Positions 57,486-63,355 of a DNA stretch of 63,355 nucleotides are shown piece by piece. Positions within the stretch are counted from its first letter, which is position 1. The number at the start of each line of letters is the position of its first letter. The DNA lies in IMG/VR virus record IMGVR_UViG_3300050015_000312, positions 1 to 63,355 of that record; one strand, 5' to 3'. The stretch comes from a virus. The position numbers and the translations under genes were made by a program. The notes under the pieces are model-generated. The model saw nothing but the letters and a program-made list of their open reading frames with translations. It searched no databases and was not told where the DNA came from.

Positions 57486-59912
57486 ATGCGAAAACTGATT
57501 ACTCTATCGTTCTGCCTGCTCCTCGCCTGCCTCCCGCTGTGCGCGGCCGGCACAATCATCGCCGACACGATCCGCACTCCGTTCGGAGGGCTCTGGAACG
57601 GCTCGATAAAGATCACCTGCCCCTCCGGCGTCAATGCGGCGGGGCAAACCATCGGGGGCTTTACGCAGTCCATCACGGTGATCAACGGCGCATTTAGGGT
57701 CACGATCGATCCCGGTGACGCCGGCAGCCCGAAAGGACGGACATGTTCGGTTACGCGCAGCCCCGCGCTCCCGGGAGCGCAGCCCGAGACCTGGCTTGTG
57801 CCGACGAGCACCACTCCTTTGAAGATCCCGCAAGTCCAGGCCGGCCCCGTGCCGGCACCCCCGGCGCAACTCTTGCCCACGCAGATAGCACAGGGAGGCG
57901 CCACGCTCAATCAAGCGATGTGCTGGCTTGGCCTGTCGTGGGGACCGGGAACTTGCGGCGGCACATGGGGCCAGATCACCGGCAATCCAGCGCTGCAACT
58001 CGACATGATGGCACTGTTCGCCGACAAAGCCGACACGACCCACACGCATGCTGAGAGCGACGTCACGGGGCTGGTGACGGATCTTGCGGGCAAGACCGGG
58101 ACGGGAGATCCAAGGCTCTCGGATGCACGCACGCCCCTCGCTCACACGCAGGCGGCGTCCACCATCAGTGATTTCCAGACCGCCGTGTCGGCCAACGTTG
58201 ACGTGTCGGCCGCTAAATCCGCGCAACACGCGCAGGGCAGCGACCAAGGACTCGATACGGGCGGCGCGAATGCGGTCACGGCAGCGCAGGCGAAGACTGC
58301 CTACGGGCATTCACAGGCGACGGGAAATTCTCATGGGGCCACGCCGGCAGATATCGGGGCGGAACCGGCCGATGCGAATATTATCAAGAAAGATCCGGCG
58401 ACAGGCATCGTAACGAGCGGCACCACGGCGCTCGATCCCGTCAACGGCGTCACCACTCCAATGGTCCGCGTCGATCCGGGCTTGCTGTCAAAGCCCGCCT
58501 GCACGGTGGCGGTACGCGGCGCGGAATGGATCACGTATTCAGGGGTCGGCGTGGTCGACGTCGTGGAGGTCTGCCGGAAGGGAGTAACCAACGCTTACTC
58601 GTGGGTGCCGGAATCGCTGTCTGTCACCCTGGATAGTACTCCAGTAGGATCACAGCCAGTGCTCAATTTCCAGGTTGGCACGGGCATTGTGCTCGCTCTG
58701 TCCGACACAGGATCGGCGATCAACGAGCAGACCTCGGTGGACACGGCAGTCATCGAAACGCGTTCGGGCGCCCAAGCGGCGCAGAGCCTCAAGTGTGCTC
58801 CGAGTAGCGCATCGGGCACGACGTATACCTGCGGCCTCAGCCCCGCTGCTGCGGCTTACCCCACCGGAGCGACAACGCTGCAAGTAATCCTGATACCGGA
58901 CGTTGTGAACACTGGCGCCGTCACGCTTAACGTCGATGGGCGCGGAGCGCGAAAGGTGCTGAAGCGCAGTGGCGCGACCTTAGCGGCCGGGGATTTGGCC
59001 GCCTCGACGCCGTATCTACTGTTGTATTCTCCCGCTGCTGACTCAGCGGCTGGAGCGTGGACGGTCATCTCGATGATGTACGCGCAGTCATATGTACTCA
59101 CGCTCGATGGAACGACTACTGCGTTAGCGGATGGCTCAACGGTGACCTGGACATGCGGGTCTGGTTCCGGGGCGCAATGTACGACGAACTGGATCGTGCC
59201 GGCCGGGGTCAACTGGGTCCGAGTGGATATGTGGGCAGGCGGCGCAGGTGGCGGCGCGGGAAGTGGCGCAAATGAGAACGGAGGCGGAGGCGGCGGCGGT
59301 TACGCTTCACGCATCTGTGCAGTTACTCCAGGTAGCACGTTTGCAATCGCCGCGGGACTGGGAGGTCCAGGACAAGCGTCGTATGCCACTGGGGGCAATG
59401 CGGGCGGCAATTCCAGCGCAGGGACGTGTGTAACCGTGACCGGTGGGAGTGCCGTGTTGTCCACTACATCCGGCACTTACGGCGGTGGGTTAAGCGGACT
59501 CACGCCTGCCTACGGATATATCTCAGCAACTCCGGCACTCGTAACACAAAGTGCAACGTACAATAACAGCGCGGCTGGCTACCACTCTCTACGCCTGGAC
59601 CTTGGTGGTAGCGGAGCGAGTCAAGCGGCCGGTGCCGCCGCAGGCGGGGCGGGCGGCAGCTCGCAATGCGCGGGTGGCGGCGGAGGGAGCGGCGGGAATG
59701 CAAATGCAACCGGAGGGGCGGGCGGTATCTCAGGTTGCGGCGGGAATGGCGGCGCTGGGGGCGGGTGGACTTCAGGCGGCGGGCTGGTAGCCTGCCAGAG
59801 CGGCGCGATTCCCGGCGGCGGAGGCGGCGGTGCAGGCACAGGCGAAACCGGCGTTACCCACGCGGGCTGCGTAGGTGGACGTGGCGAAGTACGGTTGTAT
59901 TACACGAGGTGA
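57486..59912 (+). CDS. Exported tail-fibre-like protein with Gly-rich C-terminus, 808 aa
   Basis: Signal peptide MRKLITLSFCLLLACLPLCA, then GTIIADTIRTPFGGLWNGSI. The middle has fibre motifs GDPRLSDARTPLAHTQAAST and QAKTAYGHSQATGNSHG. Residues about 560-808 are a Gly-rich domain (WIVPAGVNWVRVDMWAGGAG, GRGEVRLYYTR). Combines the signal peptide of the 49893 protein with the terminal domain of the 51589 and 55998 proteins. Confidence 0.75.
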   Translation: MRKLITLSFCLLLACLPLCAAGTIIADTIRTPFGGLWNGSIKITCPSGVNAAGQTIGGFTQSITVINGAFRVTIDPGDAGSPKGRTCSVTRSPALPGAQPETWLVPTSTTPLKIPQVQAGPVPAPPAQLLPTQIAQGGATLNQAMCWLGLSWGPGTCGGTWGQITGNPALQLDMMALFADKADTTHTHAESDVTGLVTDLAGKTGTGDPRLSDARTPLAHTQAASTISDFQTAVSANVDVSAAKSAQHAQGSDQGLDTGGANAVTAAQAKTAYGHSQATGNSHGATPADIGAEPADANIIKKDPATGIVTSGTTALDPVNGVTTPMVRVDPGLLSKPACTVAVRGAEWITYSGVGVVDVVEVCRKGVTNAYSWVPESLSVTLDSTPVGSQPVLNFQVGTGIVLALSDTGSAINEQTSVDTAVIETRSGAQAAQSLKCAPSSASGTTYTCGLSPAAAAYPTGATTLQVILIPDVVNTGAVTLNVDGRGARKVLKRSGATLAAGDLAASTPYLLLYSPAADSAAGAWTVISMMYAQSYVLTLDGTTTALADGSTVTWTCGSGSGAQCTTNWIVPAGVNWVRVDMWAGGAGGGAGSGANENGGGGGGGYASRICAVTPGSTFAIAAGLGGPGQASYATGGNAGGNSSAGTCVTVTGGSAVLSTTSGTYGGGLSGLTPAYGYISATPALVTQSATYNNSAAGYHSLRLDLGGSGASQAAGAAAGGAGGSSQCAGGGGGSGGNANATGGAGGISGCGGNGGAGGGWTSGGGLVACQSGAIPGGGGGGAGTGETGVTHAGCVGGRGEVRLYYTR

Positions 59913-59915
59913 CCA

Positions 59916-60284
59916 ATGGGACTCATTCAGTTTGATTCGTTGAGCGGCAAGTATCTGAGCCACAACCTTGACCCGTTTGCCACAGGCGAAGGCATGGCAT
60001 TCGACCCAGAGACCAATACTCTGCTGGTGTCCTACCTGCATAGCGGCCATGCACAAAAACTTCGGATAGATGGCGGCGTAGTTATGTTCCAGGACCAACC
60101 CGTTCCAATTACTGCCGATGGCACGACCGGGCGAGCTACAAAACTCTACGCCGCTGTGCTCGAGGACTTCGACGACATCGCGGATGGCACAAAGGTGCTG
60201 ACCGCAGCGGACGTGATTCCGACACTGAGGAAACTCTGTGTGGCTGTCGTGGTTTTCGAGCGGTTGCTGCGACAGGCCAAGTAG
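59916..60284 (+). CDS. Tail-region protein, 122 aa
   Basis: FATGEGMAFDPETNTLLVSY and VVVFERLLRQAK; unknown. Starts 4 nt after the large exported fibre gene, so probably its operon partner. Confidence 0.5.
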   Translation: MGLIQFDSLSGKYLSHNLDPFATGEGMAFDPETNTLLVSYLHSGHAQKLRIDGGVVMFQDQPVPITADGTTGRATKLYAAVLEDFDDIADGTKVLTAADVIPTLRKLCVAVVVFERLLRQAK

Positions 60285-60341
60285 CTGCTACCCATAGCTG
60301 CCCCCGAAAAGAAAGACTCCCGAAAGGAAAAGGAAAACCCA

Positions 60342-60878
60342 ATGAGAAAACTTCTCACTCTCTCTCTGCTCATCCTCGCGCTGGCGCTCTCGTGCCCGGC
60401 GCAAACCGCAACACCGCTACCCGACCAATGGGCCGGCGCGGGCGTGTTCTTCAACCAGTATGCCGCTCCTCAGATAAACGGCACCCTCGCCTACGCCAAG
60501 CGCGTGATGGGCGGCGGGACATATTCGTTCACCGCTGTGAATTTCTTGTCATACAGCACGAATCCGTTCCGCGTCATGACCTCGACCGAAACCGGGATTG
60601 CACAACATCTGACCACCTTCGGGCCGTTTGAGGTGCAGGTGCTCGGGACGCTCGGGCCGGCGTTCGCCGCTGATCCAGCAACGCAGCAAGTCGCACCCGA
60701 CGGAACGACCACCGTTACATCGGGAGGGACCAAGGTCGGGCTGTCGCTCACGGGCGGCGGGTTCGCCTTCGCCCGGCTGAAGAACGGCTGGACCATAGGG
60801 CCGGTGCTGCGAGTCACCAAACCGACGATCAGCGATACCCAGTGGTCAATCGGCCTGATGATTGGCTGGGGGAAGTGA
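60342..60878 (+). CDS. Exported outer-membrane-barrel-like protein, 178 aa
   Basis: Signal peptide MRKLLTLSLLILALALSCPA then Q. The mature part alternates hydrophobic/polar strands with aromatic ends (GAGVFFNQYAAPQINGTLAY, TYSFTAVNFLSY, WSIGLMIGWGK) as in small beta-barrels. Preceded by AAAGGAAAAGG. May alter the host surface (superinfection exclusion or conversion); inference. Confidence 0.65.
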   Translation: MRKLLTLSLLILALALSCPAQTATPLPDQWAGAGVFFNQYAAPQINGTLAYAKRVMGGGTYSFTAVNFLSYSTNPFRVMTSTETGIAQHLTTFGPFEVQVLGTLGPAFAADPATQQVAPDGTTTVTSGGTKVGLSLTGGGFAFARLKNGWTIGPVLRVTKPTISDTQWSIGLMIGWGK

Positions 60879-61144
60879 TGGCCGGCAAGGGGCTTGTTAT
60901 GTGGCCTGACGCAGGTGTCGAAGAGCATCTGTGTCAGGTTCAGATTGCTGGCTTGCGTTCAGATTCAGAGCATTTACGCTGGTTCGCTGCGAACCCCACG
61001 GAAGTGAAGCAACTTCCTGGAGGCAAGTGGCGGTACCGCGACATCGAGGGCGGGATACACGAGACAAGTGACCTGATAACAGCCCTTGTCATCGCGAAGG
61101 ATGCCGCTCGGATACGGGCGCTTCACGCAGCGAGGGAGGGATAG
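60878..61144 (+). CDS. Small protein, 88 aa
   Basis: Starts at TGATG overlap with the previous stop. SDSEHLRWFAANPTEVKQLP and WRYRDIEGGIHETSDLITAL; unknown. Confidence 0.5.
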   Translation: MAGKGLVMWPDAGVEEHLCQVQIAGLRSDSEHLRWFAANPTEVKQLPGGKWRYRDIEGGIHETSDLITALVIAKDAARIRALHAAREG

Positions 61145-61145
61145 C

Positions 61146-61319
61146 ATGGACCTCACCGGCATTCACGAGGCCGTCGAAGACCTCACCCAACAGACCATCC
61201 CGGAAGTGCTCACTGGAGCACACCGGCTCCTGGATCGCCTCGAAGCGTTGGTTGATCGCTTCGACGGCACAACTCTCACGATTCAGTTGAATCTCCGAAA
61301 GCCAGAGAAGGAAGGTTGA
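61146..61319 (+). CDS. Small helical protein, 57 aa
   Basis: GGGAGG a few bases before ATG 61146. Helical with heptad pattern (IPEVLTGAHRLLDRLEALVD). Sits before the holin-like gene, possibly a lysis accessory. Confidence 0.5.
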   Translation: MDLTGIHEAVEDLTQQTIPEVLTGAHRLLDRLEALVDRFDGTTLTIQLNLRKPEKEG

Positions 61320-61321
61320 AT

Positions 61322-61546
61322 ATGCCCCCCATTTCCCAGAAACTACAAGCCTGGCTACATGGCGCCCTGCTGCTGCTCCTGTCGATCGACCTGACCGTCC
61401 TGCCGCAGATCCTGCCGCCCACCTGGGCGGTGAAGGTGGTCGCGGCTATCGGTATCGCGATCGGCGCCCTGAAAGCCCTGCTTGGCCTCTACGCTCAGCG
61501 ATGGAACACCGACGGCACGCCGCAGGCGCGGCCGTTCGAGAAGTAG
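61322..61546 (+). CDS. Holin-like membrane protein, 74 aa
   Basis: ATG 61322 follows GGAAGG; TTG 61316 is an alternative. Two hydrophobic helices (WLHGALLLLLSIDLTVLPQI and VVAAIGIAIGALKALLGL) with a charged C-terminus, the size and plan of class II holins. No other holin is evident, so it probably opens the membrane for the endolysin at 56904. Confidence 0.65.
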   Translation: MPPISQKLQAWLHGALLLLLSIDLTVLPQILPPTWAVKVVAAIGIAIGALKALLGLYAQRWNTDGTPQARPFEK

Positions 61547-61611
61547 CCGGCTGGCCGCTCTGTATCGCTGCGACCTGCCGGCCGCGTTCACAACCGCCCG
61601 AAGGATGCAAG

Positions 61612-62565
61612 TTAAGGCGCTGTTGCTGGAGCCGCCTCGCCAGCGCCGGCCGCCTCCGGAGTAGGCTGGGCCGGGACTGTCGGCGGCGCCCAATCTTCAG
61701 GTCTCCCCGCTTTCAGATTGGCGATTGCGGCATCTACGTACTTCGCCTCTTCGCCCAGCCGATTGACTTTGCCCATCAAGTCAAAGACTACCCGCTGTGT
61801 CGCTTCGCCGAGGTTGTACTTCATCGGCTCCCGGCCGGCACAGGTAGCGGGGGCTCCGACGGTTCCAGAGGGCGGGCACCTGAATTGATCCCGATATACG
61901 TCGTCCGCGAGGGCGCTCCCGTAACGGATTTGCGCGGCTATTTCTGCTCGCCGTTGGCGTAGGGCCTCGATCCGCTCGGCGCTCGGGTCGGGCTGGGCGG
62001 GAACCGGGCTGGGTGGGATCACCGATGTCTGTTTGTGCTTCAATTGCCGCCCTTCTTCTACAATCTCGGCGTCAACGAGCTCCAGCTCTCCCACGAGTTG
62101 CGCTATTCGCTGTTCCTCTTTATCCATTTGCTCCATCAGGTATTGACGCTCATCGGGGTCCGCCAGTGGCTGCAAGCTGAGTTTCATCGCGTCGCGGGCA
62201 ACCTTCTTCGCAAACTCGCGCTCGAAGGCCATCTTCCACTCCAAGTTTTCCCGCTTTTTTCGCAGATCGGCGAGATGTTGTTCGCGTGGGTCGGTGGGGA
62301 CCGGGGGCGGACCCGGCATAGATATGTGGGCCGGAGCGGCCGGAGCGGGAGTTGCCTTGCCCGGGGTGCGGAACAACCCGGGGAGCGCAAAGCCCACTGC
62401 GACGGCGATGAAACCTGCTGCGACGATTGTCAGGAGTTTTCCTACCTTCGCGCCGCCGAGGCCCCAGTCGGAAGTTTTCGCGGGCGCCTCCAGGTGATAC
62501 CCGCAAGCTCGGCAGAAGTGATGACCATCCGGCACGCTCGCGCCGCACGGACAGATCCAGTTCAT
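61612..62565 (-). CDS. Zinc-ribbon, membrane-anchored coiled-coil protein, 317 aa
   Basis: N-terminal ribbon CPCGASVPDGHHFCRACG, one membrane helix (LLTIVAAGFIAVAVGFALPG), a Pro/Ala linker and a long coiled coil (LADLRKKRENLEWKMAFERE and more). GGAGG before the ATG. Leftward, downstream of the repressor, so perhaps expressed in lysogens. Function unknown. Confidence 0.65.
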   Translation of the reverse strand: MNWICPCGASVPDGHHFCRACGYHLEAPAKTSDWGLGGAKVGKLLTIVAAGFIAVAVGFALPGLFRTPGKATPAPAAPAHISMPGPPPVPTDPREQHLADLRKKRENLEWKMAFEREFAKKVARDAMKLSLQPLADPDERQYLMEQMDKEEQRIAQLVGELELVDAEIVEEGRQLKHKQTSVIPPSPVPAQPDPSAERIEALRQRRAEIAAQIRYGSALADDVYRDQFRCPPSGTVGAPATCAGREPMKYNLGEATQRVVFDLMGKVNRLGEEAKYVDAAIANLKAGRPEDWAPPTVPAQPTPEAAGAGEAAPATAP

Positions 62566-62618
62566 TGTTGCCTCCGCTCCCAGCGAACCCTTTGCCCCTC
62601 TGAGTGAAAGCCCCGGCC

Positions 62619-62834
62619 TTAGTTGATGAGCGGACCCCTGACCATCAGTCCGGTGTTCAACTCCGCTTCCTGTTCCATTTCCGCAGAAAGATACTCCAGC
62701 CGTTCGAGAGTGAACCCTGTTCGGTCCAGGGCGTCACTGATCTCCTCCATCAGTCTGCTTGCCTCCTCCTGGTAGATCCTGTGCTGAGCCTCGATGCTTC
62801 TTCGCAGGCCCGCGATTTCCTGAAGGCGAACCAT
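62619..62834 (-). CDS. Helical protein, 71 aa (or 89 aa from 62888)
   Basis: MVRLQEIAGLRRSIEAQHRI is a clear coiled-coil start; an ATG at 62888 would add 18 residues inside the repressor frame. Overlaps the 3' end of the repressor gene by about 100 nt. Unknown function; translationally coupled to the repressor. Confidence 0.55.
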   Translation of the reverse strand: MVRLQEIAGLRRSIEAQHRIYQEEASRLMEEISDALDRTGFTLERLEYLSAEMEQEAELNTGLMVRGPLIN

Positions 62835-63240
62835 GAGCCTCAGGGGTAAGTATAATTCTGGTGTCACCCTTATTGTCCTCGTCTGCATCGCGACGAGCTT
62901 GACGGGCGAACTCGGTCAGATTCTGTGCGATTGCAAGGACGGTGCTCTCCCGGCCCATCGTGAAGATGTCCACCAGCGCCGCAAATGCGAGCTGGCACTC
63001 GGGGTGATTATGCACCAAAATTTCCACGCGGTCATGAACCGAAAGTTCTGATTTGCGTTGGCCTGTCGGTACCAAGGGATTGGAGTCCGCTTGCGGAGTT
63101 GCGGATGTTGTTGCGGATGGCGTGGCGCCGTATCGCTCCAGAATTGCGCTCTCGACGAACGCGGATAGTTTGATTCTGCGCGGGACCAGCGCCACCAGGT
63201 CTGGATCGAGCGACAGGCTCGTCTTTTTTCTTTTCGCCAT
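62734..63240 (-). CDS. Repressor-like protein, allele B (different N-terminal DNA-binding part)
   Basis: 168 aa. N-terminus KRKKTSLSLDPDLVALVPRR then IKLSAFVESAILERYG looks like a ribbon-helix-helix. From about residue 80 (VLVHNHPE-like ILVHNHPECQLAFAALVDIF) it is homologous to the gene at 1-573, and over its LTEFARQARRDADEDNKG region the DNA is identical for 99 bp. Either a paralogue or, more likely, an alternative allele captured as an assembly branch. Confidence 0.7.
   Translation of the reverse strand: MAKRKKTSLSLDPDLVALVPRRIKLSAFVESAILERYGATPSATTSATPQADSNPLVPTGQRKSELSVHDRVEILVHNHPECQLAFAALVDIFTMGRESTVLAIAQNLTEFARQARRDADEDNKGDTRIILTPEAHGSPSGNRGPAKKHRGSAQDLPGGGKQTDGGDQ
62827..62925. repeat. 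Exact 99-bp repeat, copy 2
   Basis: Identical to 1-99. The sequences diverge from 62926 on but remain homologous for about another 100 bp (shared gtccaccagcgcc), so the alleles share ancestry beyond the exact match. Confidence 0.9.
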
Positions 63241-63355
63241 AGAACTTTTTTCTCAATCGTGTCAATGCTATAGGAGGTAGAGTGGTAAATACTGCTTGAC
63301 CTCCTTACCGTCCTACTCCATAATCATTTCCGTGAACGGAAACGTAAACGACAGA
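63241..63355 (-). promoter_or_regulatory. Control region of repressor allele B
   Basis: Contains the palindrome TTTCCGT-ga-ACGGAAA (about 63335-63350) and an AGGAGGT/ACCTCCT inverted pair about 22 bp apart (63271-63307 region). None of the allele A elements (TAATGCATTA, CCTAATG) is present. It looks like the operator region for a different DNA-binding specificity. Confidence 0.5.

Overview
The window is an essentially complete genome of a temperate, contractile-tailed (myovirus-type) bacteriophage with high G+C. The virion set is a two-gene terminase, portal, Mu F-like protein, DUF2213 protease/scaffold, DUF2184 capsid, DUF3383 sheath, tube, tape measure, gp27/gp138/gp25-like baseplate, and J- and I-like proteins. 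The lysogeny set is a tyrosine integrase with a tRNA-Cys-derived attP, and a repressor-like gene facing an early operon. The host is inferred to be a Gram-negative, high-G+C bacterium. Several Sec signal peptides ending in A-Q or nearby, plus Gly-rich secreted domains, would suit Acidobacteriota, but the sequence does not prove this.

Topology: bases 1-99 are identical to 62827-62925, and the identity begins at base 1 and ends after exactly 99 bp. That is best explained by a circle of about 62,826 bp closed on a 99-bp assembly overlap, followed by a 430-bp alternative branch (62926-63355). The branch carries another allele of the repressor: same C-terminal domain, different DNA-binding N-terminus and different operator.

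Layout. (1) 1-620: repressor and divergent control region. (2) 621-13613: rightward early operon of tightly overlapping (ATGA/GTGA) genes. It holds tiny membrane proteins, a PD-(D/E)XK nuclease, an RDF-like protein, a 590-bp structured non-coding stretch (6125-6712), a ParB-like protein and a run of Cys-rich mini-proteins. (3) 13610-15288: HTH/excisionase-like gene, integrase and attP with arm-type repeats. (4) 15289-19716: ASCH-like protein, stand-alone TSCPD domain, C5 methyltransferase and SF2 helicase. (5) 19731-23716: leftward operon from a consensus promoter, ending in an AcrVA2-family anti-CRISPR homologue, so a candidate anti-defence operon. (6) 23762-27286: VRR-NUC, CHC2 primase and AAA+ ATPase, then a terminator and an iteron-like inverted array (candidate origin). 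(7) 27287-49853: packaging, head, tail and baseplate genes, including a portal fused to a complete-looking type IB topoisomerase and a -1 frameshifted tail chaperone; two antisense genes (HNH and HTH) interrupt it. (8) 49893-61546: fibre and lysis region, where five genes encode proteins with Sec signal peptides and three carry Gly-rich adhesin-like domains. (9) 61612-62834: leftward genes downstream of the repressor.

Two genome-wide patterns stand out. Early genes are joined by 1-8 nt overlaps, whereas many late-operon junctions carry short tandem duplications next to the stop codon, ribosome-binding site or start. A small beta-rich module has also been inserted into three different virion proteins.
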